Of a stretch of DNA of 64,000 bases, positions 16,996 to 24,822 are shown piece after piece (positions within the stretch are counted from its first letter, which is position 1; each line of letters opens with the position of its first letter). Source of the DNA: JAOZMY01 sp964577975 (lineage in GTDB: Bacteria > Desulfobacterota > S145-22); the NCBI GenBank assembly GCA_964577975.1, contig CAZOBB010000068.1, positions 1-64,000 on the forward strand. Reading direction: 5' to 3'. The notes under the pieces are model-generated. The model was not told the DNA's origin. It saw nothing but the letters and a program-made list of their open reading frames with translations, and did no database searches. Made by a program: the position numbers and the translations under genes.

Positions 16996-17205
16996 GTGTA
17001 TTATAAGGTGATCTTAGAGACAGGTCATGTGGGAGCCGGGAAAAGCCTGGAGAGGGTTGCCTATTGCCGGGGGGGGGACATTCTGTCTGTCTTTGAGAAG
17101 GCGCATCGTTTCCCTCGTGTAAAGAAAAAGGCGCGGCGTCGCGGAATTATTTTGATTCAGCAGATCTCACGGTTGGAATACGAAAAGGGTCACTATAGGA
17201 CGTAA
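16996..17205 (+). CDS. Small conserved-looking protein of unknown function
   Basis: A 69-residue basic protein with a GTG start, preceded by AGGAGAGG 7 bases upstream. Residues 10-17 (GHVGAGKS) match the Walker A pattern GxxxxGK[ST], but the protein is far too short for a P-loop NTPase. The middle is very basic (RVKKKARRR) and the end reads ISRLEYEKGHYR. A possible promoter, TTTACA-16 bases-TCTAAT (16906-16933), lies upstream and a possible terminator follows at 17265. No function is assigned. Confidence 0.6.
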   Translation: MYYKVILETGHVGAGKSLERVAYCRGGDILSVFEKAHRFPRVKKKARRRGIILIQQISRLEYEKGHYRT

Positions 17206-17264
17206 GATTCATATCTTTTTGTCAATATTTCTGTTATAAAGTTTGGGATTGTTAAAGAGAAGAG

Positions 17265-17296
17265 AACCCTTGAGGTGAGACGAAAGGGTTTTCTGT
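17265..17296 (+). terminator. Possible intrinsic terminator after the 69-aa ORF
   Basis: AACCCTT (17265-17271) pairs with AAGGGTT (17284-17290), followed by TTCTGTCTTT. The loop is 12 bases and the stem is short, so this is a weak call. It lies just before the aldolase/dehydrogenase gene. Confidence 0.4.
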
Positions 17297-17325
17297 CTTT
17301 ATGGAATGGGGAAAGGAGGGAAAAA

Positions 17326-19437
17326 GTGCGAAGTAACCGATGGTCTGCAGGAGAACTGAAACAGTACCTTGATCGTTATGCGTCTCAATGGGGAGAGGCG
17401 TTGGCGATTAGGGTTTATACATCTCAATTGCTGGGAAGGGACAAAGAGCTCGTTCTTCATGGAGGGGGCAATACGTCGGTAAAGGCGCCTTTTACAACCT
17501 TGTTGCAGGAAGAGGTACCAGCGGTCTATGTCAAAGGCTCGGGATGGGACATGGCGACGACGGGACCTGAAGGATTTGTGCCTTTGGATATGAAAGCGCT
17601 GAAAAAGTTGAGGAAGCTTGCCGCAATAGAAGACAGAGTAATGTTTGAGCAGTTTCGTCTCTCCATGTTGCGGATCCTTTCTTTCCATCCATCCATCGAG
17701 GCCTTGGCCCATGCTTGGTTACCGTATAAATATGTGGATCATACCCATGCCAATGCGATCTTGGCACTTACGAATCAGGAAAACGGGGAGGAGAGAGTGC
17801 GGGAGGCGCTTGGGGAAGATGTCGTTATACGTCCGTATCTTCATCCCGGTTTTCACCTGAGCAAGGATCTTGCCGAAGTGGTTGAGAAGGTGCCGGATTG
17901 CAAGGGGGTTGTTCTGTTGCACCATGGCCTTTTTACCTTTCATGACGATGCCCGCGTGTCGTACGAGACGCATATCGAGTTGGTGAATCGCGCTGAGGCC
18001 TACCTGAGAACAAAGGCTTCCAAAACATTTTTCGATGTTCGGATAGAAAAAAAGGTGTCCCCTTTCTTTCCCCAGTTTGTTCCTATTATTCGAGGGCTTC
18101 TTGCGGAAAAGAGAGAGAATCCAGACCATCCTTACGCCCCCGTGATCCTTCGGACACTGGTGGAAGAAGAGGTTGGAAACATCGTTACGCATCCCCAGTT
18201 GGAAAAGATCGTGGAAGGACCAGTCTTGACGGCGGATTTTCTTATCCGTACCAAACCGTGGTTGGCATGGGTTAAGAATCCTCGGGTGGATGACATGGAT
18301 GCGCTGCGCCGGCAACTTACCGAAGCGGTGGATGCGTTTTCGGAAAAATATGTGGCCTATTACCAGAGAGGGAGGGAAAGAACGGGGAGAAAACTTCCGA
18401 TGTTTAATCCCAAACCTCGGATCCTTGTGATTCAAGGAGTGGGGGTTTTCTGTTCCGGAGATACGTTGAAAGAGGCAATGATAACGGCCGATTTGGCGTT
18501 GGCTACCTTAAGGGTAAAACGTGACATTGCGGCGATGGGTGGGGTGTACAAAGGGATTGAAGAAGCAAGGTTGTTTGAGATGGAATATTGGGAGCCCCAA
18601 ATCGCGAAGCTTTCTGCGGGGAATAGAGGAGTGTTAGAGGGAAAGGTGGCTGTGATTACGGGGGCCGCGGGTGCGATTGGTTCAGCGATTTGTAGACGGC
18701 TTTTGGAAGAGGGGTGTGTCGTCGTGGGGACGGATTTGGAAGGGGATCCGTTGAGGGGTTTGGCGGAGGAATTGGAAGGAAGATTTGGGAAGAATTTCTT
18801 TGCGTTGCCGATGGACGTGACGGATGAGGCGTCGGTTCGGCAGGCCTTCGATACGATTCTCCTTCAGTTTGGAGGAGTGGACATTCTCGTGCCCAATGCG
18901 GGGGTGGCGTTTGTGAAACCGCTGGACGAGCTTGAGCTGGAGGATTTTCGAAGGGTTCACCGCGTAAACGTGGAAGGAACCCTCCTTTTCTTGAAATGGG
19001 GAGGGCGGATCCTGAAGAGCCAGGGGACAGGAGGGGATATTATCTTTATCTCCACTAAGAATGTGCCCGCCCCTGGAGCGAGTTTTGGTGCGTATAGCGC
19101 GACGAAGGCCGCCGCACACCAGTTGGCGAGGGTAGCGAGTTTGGAGTTGGCTCCCTATGGAATTCGAGTGAATAATTTGGCCCCGGATGCCGTCTTTAGG
19201 GGAGAGGAAGGTAGAAAATCGGGTTTGTGGGAGGTTTGTGGACCTGAAAGGATGAAGAGTCGAGGGCTCGACGAAAAAGGGTTGGAGGAATATTATCGCA
19301 ACAGGAACCTTCTCAAGATTCAGGTTAGAGCGGAGCATGTGGCGAATGGGGTGGTCTTTTTCGCCTCACGCCAGACCCCTACGACGGGGGCGACCCTCCC
19401 GGTGGACGGGGGATTGCCGGAAGCGACACCTCGATAG
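17326..19437 (+). CDS. Bifunctional class II aldolase / short-chain dehydrogenase
   Basis: A 703-residue fusion. The N-terminal part (about 1-420) is a class II aldolase/adducin domain with LHGGGNTSVK and the metal-ligand segment HTHANAIL. The C-terminal part (about 430-700) is a Rossmann SDR with VITGAAGAIGSAI, NAG and the catalytic YSATK. This is the architecture of rhamnulose-1-phosphate aldolase/lactaldehyde dehydrogenase-like enzymes (RhaD fusion type), so sugar-phosphate cleavage coupled to aldehyde or alcohol redox is likely. The GTG at 17326 was chosen for the AAGGAGGG site 5 bases upstream. No sugar kinase, isomerase or transporter lies nearby, so the substrate is open. Confidence 0.85.
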   Translation: MRSNRWSAGELKQYLDRYASQWGEALAIRVYTSQLLGRDKELVLHGGGNTSVKAPFTTLLQEEVPAVYVKGSGWDMATTGPEGFVPLDMKALKKLRKLAAIEDRVMFEQFRLSMLRILSFHPSIEALAHAWLPYKYVDHTHANAILALTNQENGEERVREALGEDVVIRPYLHPGFHLSKDLAEVVEKVPDCKGVVLLHHGLFTFHDDARVSYETHIELVNRAEAYLRTKASKTFFDVRIEKKVSPFFPQFVPIIRGLLAEKRENPDHPYAPVILRTLVEEEVGNIVTHPQLEKIVEGPVLTADFLIRTKPWLAWVKNPRVDDMDALRRQLTEAVDAFSEKYVAYYQRGRERTGRKLPMFNPKPRILVIQGVGVFCSGDTLKEAMITADLALATLRVKRDIAAMGGVYKGIEEARLFEMEYWEPQIAKLSAGNRGVLEGKVAVITGAAGAIGSAICRRLLEEGCVVVGTDLEGDPLRGLAEELEGRFGKNFFALPMDVTDEASVRQAFDTILLQFGGVDILVPNAGVAFVKPLDELELEDFRRVHRVNVEGTLLFLKWGGRILKSQGTGGDIIFISTKNVPAPGASFGAYSATKAAAHQLARVASLELAPYGIRVNNLAPDAVFRGEEGRKSGLWEVCGPERMKSRGLDEKGLEEYYRNRNLLKIQVRAEHVANGVVFFASRQTPTTGATLPVDGGLPEATPR

Positions 19438-19507
19438 GGGGGGACAACTTGAATTTTGGGGTGGAGTGTGGCATTTTATGATGCACTAGATTGAGAAGGA
19501 GGCGTTC

Positions 19508-19957
19508 ATGGAAGTAATATTGATGGAGGATATACCGGAACTGGGAAAGATTGGGGATGTGGTTAAGGTAAAGGATGGGTACGGAAGAAACTACCTCATT
19601 CCGGCAAAAAAGGCCATTAGGGCGACGACACGGAACCTGAAGAGATTGCAGCATGAAAAACAGCTTGCGCAGCACCGAATCCAAAAGGCCCACCAAAACG
19701 CCGAGGCCTTGAAAGAGAAAATTTCAAACCTCGTGTGCGTTATCAAAAAGGCGGCAGGGGATACGGGAAAACTGTTTGGATCTGTTACGAGCATGGAAAT
19801 CGAAGCCTATTTGAAGGAACATGGGGTGCCGGTGGATAAAAAGCAGATTCATCTGGAAGAACCCATCAAATCGGTTGGGTCTTTTGAAGTGCCCATTCGT
19901 TTGATGGAAGGTGTTACGGCAACCTTGAAGTTGGAGGTTGAGGCGGAGGAGAAATGA
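19508..19957 (+). CDS. rplI: 50S ribosomal protein L9
   Basis: A 149-residue L9. The N-terminal rRNA-binding domain has the signature GKIGDVVKVKDGYGRNYLIP. It is followed by the long connecting helix (LKRLQHEKQLAQHRIQKAHQ) and a C-terminal domain with KLFGSVTS. A GAGAAGGAGGCGTTC site precedes the ATG. Its stop overlaps the dnaB start (ATGA), so the two are translationally coupled. L9 next to DnaB is a widespread arrangement. Confidence 0.96.
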   Translation: MEVILMEDIPELGKIGDVVKVKDGYGRNYLIPAKKAIRATTRNLKRLQHEKQLAQHRIQKAHQNAEALKEKISNLVCVIKKAAGDTGKLFGSVTSMEIEAYLKEHGVPVDKKQIHLEEPIKSVGSFEVPIRLMEGVTATLKLEVEAEEK

Positions 19958-21324
19958 GCCTTCCCTTGTCAAAACCCTCTGCGGAACGGATTCCTCCCCA
20001 TAATGTAGAGGCGGAACAGGCCATTTTGGGAGGAATTTTACTTGACCCGGATGCTTTGGGAAGGGTGTTGGAGCTTGTGGAACCGGAGGATTTTTATCAC
20101 GAGGCCCACCAAGCCATCTATCAGCAGATGCTGAACCTCTTCGAGCGGGGTGAGCCAATAGACCTTATCACTTTGACGGAAAGCCTTCAAACGCGCCAAC
20201 TTTTGGAACGGTGTGGAGGAGCTCCTTATATCGCGGGGCTTACGGATATTGTTGTCACATCTGCGAATATCACGCATTACGCGCGGATCGTTAAGGAAAA
20301 AGCGACGTTGCGGAAATTGATGCAGGTGACGAGTGATATCTTTTCGCGGTGTTTTGAATTGGATATGGAGGTCGATGCCTTCTTGGATGAGGTGGAAAAA
20401 AAGATATTTAGTATCGCGGAAAATAAGATCCATCCCGATTATTACCCCATCAAGGAGGTTGTGAAAGAGAGCTTTGAGCAGATCGAGCGTCTGACGCAGG
20501 CGAAGGAGTTTATCACCGGCGTCCCAACGGGTTTCGATGACTTGGATAGATACACGGCAGGGTTTCAACCATCGGATCTGATTATCGTAGCGGGACGTCC
20601 TGGGATGGGGAAAACAGCCTTTGCCTTGAATGTGGCCCAACACTGTGCGACGCAGCACGGGATTGGGGTGGGAATCTTTTCTCTCGAGATGTCGAAGAAT
20701 CAGCTAGTCACTCGCATGCTGTGTTCCGAGGCCCAGGTGGATTCCCAAAGGTTGCGACGCGGGTATATCGAATTGGCGGAAATGCAGCGTCTCATCCAGG
20801 CCGCGGGGAAGCTGGCGGAGGCACCGATTTTGATAGACGAGACGGCTTCCACCGTTTTGGAGATTCGGGCCACCGCCAGGAGGATGATGGCAGAAGGGAA
20901 TATCGGTCTTCTCATCATCGATTATCTTCAATTGATGAGGGGGCGTGCCGGAGCGGAACGGCGGGAACAGGAGATCTCGGAGATTTCAAGGTCCCTGAAA
21001 CTTTTGGCAAAGGAACTTAATATTCCTATCATTGCCATTTCCCAGTTGAATCGAAGGGTGGAAGACAGAAAAGGTAAACGTCCTGAATTGGCAGATCTCC
21101 GAGAGTCGGGGGCGATAGAACAGGATGCGGACCTGATATTGTTTATCTTTCGGGAAGAGGTGTACAAGCAGGACGAGGCGAGCCCCAACAAAGGAGAGGC
21201 GGAAGTTATTATTGGCAAACAGAGGAATGGCCCGACAGGGGTTGTGAAGTTGGCTTTCTTGAGCCAGTATACCACCTTTCGAAATTTGGCGGTTAGACGG
21301 GAAGAGGAATCGATCATGCAATAA
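19954..21324 (+). CDS. dnaB: Replicative DNA helicase DnaB
   Basis: A 456-residue hexameric helicase. The N-terminal domain begins PPHNVEAEQAILGGILLDPD. The RecA-like motor has Walker A GRPGMGKT near residue 213, Walker B LLIIDYLQLM, and later AISQLNRRVEDR and ADLRESGAIEQDADLI. Length is normal and no intein is inserted. It is coupled to rplI by a 4-base overlap. Confidence 0.97.
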   Translation: MSLPLSKPSAERIPPHNVEAEQAILGGILLDPDALGRVLELVEPEDFYHEAHQAIYQQMLNLFERGEPIDLITLTESLQTRQLLERCGGAPYIAGLTDIVVTSANITHYARIVKEKATLRKLMQVTSDIFSRCFELDMEVDAFLDEVEKKIFSIAENKIHPDYYPIKEVVKESFEQIERLTQAKEFITGVPTGFDDLDRYTAGFQPSDLIIVAGRPGMGKTAFALNVAQHCATQHGIGVGIFSLEMSKNQLVTRMLCSEAQVDSQRLRRGYIELAEMQRLIQAAGKLAEAPILIDETASTVLEIRATARRMMAEGNIGLLIIDYLQLMRGRAGAERREQEISEISRSLKLLAKELNIPIIAISQLNRRVEDRKGKRPELADLRESGAIEQDADLILFIFREEVYKQDEASPNKGEAEVIIGKQRNGPTGVVKLAFLSQYTTFRNLAVRREEESIMQ

Positions 21325-21347
21325 ATAACGCATAGGGAGGTTGGGTT

Positions 21348-22439
21348 ATGAAAAAGGTAATGAAGGCTGGAGTATTGTTAGGATTGATTGGAATAGTGAC
21401 GGTGTTTCTTTCCTGTGCGCCGACGGCGGAGGTGACGAGTGGGACGGGAGGTCCCTCCATGGGACAGGCGCAAGCGGAATACTATAATGGGCCGAAGGCC
21501 AGAATTGCGGTGGCACGATTTGATGTCAAGGCGGCAAAGGCTCGTGATATCTATGGCTATGCCCAAATAGGGGATGGACTGGCAGAGATGCTGACCACGG
21601 AGCTTTTCAACACGAACCGTTTTATCGTGTTGGAGCGTCAACAGCTACAGGACATCTTAAAAGAACAGGATCTGGGAGCTTCGGGACGAGTCAGACCCGA
21701 GACGGCGGCTCCCATCGGACAGGTGGAAGGCGCGGAACTGCTGGTTTATGGTGCCGTCACGGCATTTGAACCCAACTATCGGGGAGGCGGCGGCGGCTTA
21801 GTCGTTCCCGGCTTGAATTTTGGGTTGGGGGCAGGTGCGAAACAGGCCTATATGGCAATCGATCTGAGAATTGTGGATACGCGAACATCCCGGATATTAG
21901 CGGCTACGTCTGTCGAGGGGAAGTCCACCGACTTTGGCGCTGTTTTTGGAGCGGTTATTGGTGGAGGGAAAACGAGGATGCCGTTGGGCCTGGGAGGTTG
22001 GCAAAATACGCCGATGGAAAAGGCGATCCGGGTTTGTATCAAAAGGGCGGTTGACTTTATCGTAAGCCGGACTCCTCCTCAATACTATCACTACAATGCG
22101 CAGGGAATGCCTATCAGCGCTCCCCAAGGCAATTATGGAGCTGGCGGAGGGGGATCCGCTGCCGGTGGAGCACCATCCGGAAATCGTCCTCAACACCAAC
22201 TGAACAGACCCGGTGGGCCCTCTCCGCAAACAAATCAGGGGGGGGGTGATATCGTGGTGGTTAAAGCCTTTAAAGCGAATATCCGAAAATCGAATTCGAC
22301 CAACAGTCCCATCGTAACAACCGTGAAACGCGGAGAGAAACTAGTCATCCTGGAAGAAAAAGGTGACTGGTATCATATTCAAACGGAATCGGGTGTAATG
22401 GGATGGGTCTATAAATTTCTCACCCGTCGGGGTGATTGA
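21348..22439 (+). CDS. CsgG-like lipoprotein with C-terminal SH3 domain
   Basis: A 363-residue exported protein. A signal peptide ends in the lipobox FLSC (Cys near residue 24). Residues about 45-245 look like a CsgG/curli-assembly domain (RIAVARFDVKAAKARDIYGY, GDGLAEMLTTELFNTNRFIVLER, GAELLVYGAVTAFEP). A Gly/Pro/Ser-rich linker (about 245-300) leads to a bacterial SH3 domain (ANIRKSNSTNSPIVTTVKRG, GDWYHIQ, GWVYKFL). CsgG forms an outer-membrane pore for curli. No curli subunit is present here, so the role is open. The downstream secreted protein overlaps by reading context and is likely a partner. Confidence 0.8.
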   Translation: MKKVMKAGVLLGLIGIVTVFLSCAPTAEVTSGTGGPSMGQAQAEYYNGPKARIAVARFDVKAAKARDIYGYAQIGDGLAEMLTTELFNTNRFIVLERQQLQDILKEQDLGASGRVRPETAAPIGQVEGAELLVYGAVTAFEPNYRGGGGGLVVPGLNFGLGAGAKQAYMAIDLRIVDTRTSRILAATSVEGKSTDFGAVFGAVIGGGKTRMPLGLGGWQNTPMEKAIRVCIKRAVDFIVSRTPPQYYHYNAQGMPISAPQGNYGAGGGGSAAGGAPSGNRPQHQLNRPGGPSPQTNQGGGDIVVVKAFKANIRKSNSTNSPIVTTVKRGEKLVILEEKGDWYHIQTESGVMGWVYKFLTRRGD

Positions 22440-22452
22440 GAAGGGCGGAAAA

Positions 22453-22866
22453 ATGAAGCGCTTTTATGTGTATGTTCTTGTTTTCGTGCTTGGGTTGGGG
22501 GTGATAGGGGCACCCCCAACCAGGGCGAAGGTGATCTCCAAGAGGGTGGCCAAGATCTACCAGATTCGAATTTACCAGCGGGGCCCTAAAATGGCTGGTC
22601 CCCAGCAGACCTATTGGAATTTGAATGTGAATTACGTGGGCCCAGGGGATTTGGGCAATCTAATAAGTTTGGAGGTCTTCGTAAATAATCGCATGGAAGT
22701 TGAGGCGGTTAAAATCGTACGGAAAACCTACGATAGAAAGATTGTGAGCTCCTTGTTGCGAAACGTGTCAGAGCTTTCCATCGAATATGTGCCGCCGGGT
22801 TCACCGGTGCGGGGAAAAGACCTCCAAATTACCGTATTGACGATGGACGAACTAAAAATTCCATGA
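22453..22866 (+). CDS. Secreted protein of unknown function
   Basis: A 137-residue protein. A signal peptide (KRFYVYVLVFVLGLGVIGA, cleavage likely near PTRAK) is followed by about 110 residues of predicted beta structure (YQIRIYQRG, YWNLNVNYVG, SLEVFVNNRMEVEAVKIV). The ATG at 22453 was preferred to an in-frame start at 22432 because it opens a typical signal peptide. It follows the CsgG-like gene by 13 bases and probably shares its operon. I do not recognise the family. Confidence 0.7.
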   Translation: MKRFYVYVLVFVLGLGVIGAPPTRAKVISKRVAKIYQIRIYQRGPKMAGPQQTYWNLNVNYVGPGDLGNLISLEVFVNNRMEVEAVKIVRKTYDRKIVSSLLRNVSELSIEYVPPGSPVRGKDLQITVLTMDELKIP

Positions 22867-22873
22867 AGGGGTC

Positions 22874-23401
22874 ATGAACCTTCCAAATTTCTTGACCCTG
22901 ACAAGGATTCTGTTAGTCCCTTTTTTTGTCATAGCGGTTGTTTATCGTCATTTTACGTATGCCATCGGAATCTTTTTCGTAGCGGGAGTGACGGACGGGC
23001 TGGATGGACTTCTCGCGCGATCTTTGAAACAAAAGACGAGACTGGGGGCCATCTTAGATCCTTTGGCGGACAAGCTTCTACTCATGTCTGGGTATATTAC
23101 GTTGGGTACGTTGCATCTTGTGCCTTTTTGGCTGCCGGTCGTCGTGGTGAGTCGCGATGTGATTATTGCCCTGGGGATGCTCGTAATCGTGATTTTCGGT
23201 TACAACTATGAAATCCGACCTCGGCTGATTAGCAAGGCTACGACGGTGTTTCAAATTGTGACGGTTCTTGCCGTGTTGGGTTCCCAGTATTGTTCATTTC
23301 TATCCCATCATCTCCTGGGGCTTTATGCGGTTACGGTTGTCTTTACAGTGGTCTCAGGGTTGTATTATATCTATTTGGGAATGAAAATCTTAAACCCTTA
23401 A
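22874..23401 (+). CDS. pgsA: CDP-alcohol phosphatidyltransferase (PgsA-like)
   Basis: A 175-residue membrane enzyme. The catalytic signature DG-x2-AR-x8-G-x3-D-x3-D is visible as DGLDGLLAR, then GAILDPLADK. About five hydrophobic helices are present. The most likely reaction is CDP-diacylglycerol plus glycerol-3-phosphate to phosphatidylglycerophosphate, and a PgpA phosphatase for the next step occurs at 54234. The start NLPNFLTLTRILLVPFF is typical. Other CDP-alcohol transferases cannot be excluded from the motif alone. Confidence 0.88.
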   Translation: MNLPNFLTLTRILLVPFFVIAVVYRHFTYAIGIFFVAGVTDGLDGLLARSLKQKTRLGAILDPLADKLLLMSGYITLGTLHLVPFWLPVVVVSRDVIIALGMLVIVIFGYNYEIRPRLISKATTVFQIVTVLAVLGSQYCSFLSHHLLGLYAVTVVFTVVSGLYYIYLGMKILNP

Positions 23402-23415
23402 CAAAGGAGTAGGTT

Positions 23416-24696
23416 ATGTCTGGAATATTTGATATCTATGCGCGGGAAATCCTCGATTCTCGGGGTAATCCAACGATTGAAGTGGAAGTTGTTTTGGAAA
23501 GCGGGATCGTGGGGCGAGCAGCGGTGCCGTCCGGTGCCTCTACGGGTGAGCATGAGGCAATCGAGCTTCGGGATGGGGATTTGAATCGTTTTCTCGGGAA
23601 GGGTGTCTTGAAGGCCGTCGAGAATGTGGAAGAAAAGATTGCCCCCCATTTGATAGGGATGGATGTCCTTGACCAAATGGAGATCGATGCGGCGATGCTG
23701 GAGCTTGACGGTACACACAACAAATCAAAGTTGGGTGCCAATGCCATCTTGGGGGTTTCCATGGCGTGTGCGAAGGCTGCCGCCGAATATTTGGAGATTT
23801 CCTTATATCGCTATCTTGGAGGGGCTTATGCTCATCTCCTGCCCGTTCCCATGATGAATATCCTCAATGGTGGTAAACATGCCGATAACAACGTGGATAT
23901 TCAGGAGTTTATGATTGTGCCCGCGGGAGCGGAATCCATAAAGGATGCGGTGAGGATGGGTTCGGAGGTATTCCACCATTTGAAAGAGGTCTTAAAGGCG
24001 CAAGGTCATGTGACCTCGGTGGGGGATGAAGGGGGATTTGCCCCGAATCTTTCTTCCAATCGGGAAGCGTTAGAGTTGATTATCCGGGCGATTGAGAAAG
24101 CGGGATACGAACCTGGGAAGGATATTTTTCTTGCCTTGGATCCTGCCGCGAGTGAGTTTTATGAGGATGGGAAATACAGGATGAAGGCGGAAGAAAAACC
24201 GGAGATGGACGCCGAGGAGATGGTCACGTTTTATGAAAAGTTGGTCGAGGACTTTCCTATTGTTTCCATCGAGGATGGTCTTGCGGAGGATGATTGGAAA
24301 GGTTGGAAAATCATGAATCAGCGGCTTGGCGGCAAGATTCAGCTCGTTGGGGATGACCTTTTCGTTACCAATCCTGAAAGGCTTCAGCGAGGAATTGACG
24401 AAGATGTGGCGAATGCGATTCTCATCAAGTTGAATCAAATAGGGACGGTGACGGAAACCCTCAAAACCATTGAGATGGCCAAACGTGCAGGATACGGTAT
24501 CGTCGTGTCTCACCGTTCAGGAGAGACGGAGGATACAACCATAGCGGACTTAGCGGTTGCGGTCAATTCGGGCCAGATCAAAACGGGTTCCGCCTCGAGG
24601 ACGGATCGAATCTGTAAGTATAATCAACTGATACGTATTGAAGAAGAATTGGGAGAAGAAGCGGAATTCGCTGGTGTGAAAATTTTTAAGCGATAG
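23416..24696 (+). CDS. eno: Enolase
   Basis: A 426-residue enolase that converts 2-phosphoglycerate to phosphoenolpyruvate. Conserved parts are ILDSRGNPTIEVEV, GASTGEHEAIELRDGD, MMNILNGGKHADNNVDIQEF, SVGDEGGFAPNL, the metal ligand in SIEDGLAEDDW, LVGDDLFVTN, and SHRSGETEDTTIADLAV near the C terminus. An AAAGGAGTAGGTT site precedes the ATG. Length is normal. A terminator follows. Confidence 0.98.
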   Translation: MSGIFDIYAREILDSRGNPTIEVEVVLESGIVGRAAVPSGASTGEHEAIELRDGDLNRFLGKGVLKAVENVEEKIAPHLIGMDVLDQMEIDAAMLELDGTHNKSKLGANAILGVSMACAKAAAEYLEISLYRYLGGAYAHLLPVPMMNILNGGKHADNNVDIQEFMIVPAGAESIKDAVRMGSEVFHHLKEVLKAQGHVTSVGDEGGFAPNLSSNREALELIIRAIEKAGYEPGKDIFLALDPAASEFYEDGKYRMKAEEKPEMDAEEMVTFYEKLVEDFPIVSIEDGLAEDDWKGWKIMNQRLGGKIQLVGDDLFVTNPERLQRGIDEDVANAILIKLNQIGTVTETLKTIEMAKRAGYGIVVSHRSGETEDTTIADLAVAVNSGQIKTGSASRTDRICKYNQLIRIEEELGEEAEFAGVKIFKR

Positions 24697-24723
24697 AAGA
24701 TCAAAATTGAAAAGGTTTTTCCA

Positions 24724-24751
24724 GAAAGAGAGGGGTGGCCCCCTCTCTTTC
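24724..24751 (+). terminator. Hairpin terminator after eno
   Basis: A perfect 12-bp stem GAAAGAGAGGGG/CCCCTCTCTTTC with a 4-base loop. A second, weaker hairpin ATAAGA/TCTTAT (24753-24770) is followed by TTTTG and may supply the U-run. Together they separate eno from the next promoter. Confidence 0.7.
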
Positions 24752-24788
24752 CATAAGAGCGGTATCTTATTTTTGTCTTTGGCAGGTT

Positions 24789-24816
24789 TTGACATATAAA
24801 AGAAGGGTGATAGAAT
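24789..24816 (+). promoter_or_regulatory. Promoter of the diguanylate cyclase and molybdenum maturation operon
   Basis: A perfect TTGACA (24789-24794) and TAGAAT (24811-24816) are 16 bases apart. Six bases after the -10 box comes the ATG at 24823, so the transcript would begin at the start codon. No other promoter is obvious before 31154, so it may drive seven genes. Confidence 0.7.
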
Positions 24817-24822
24817 CGATTT

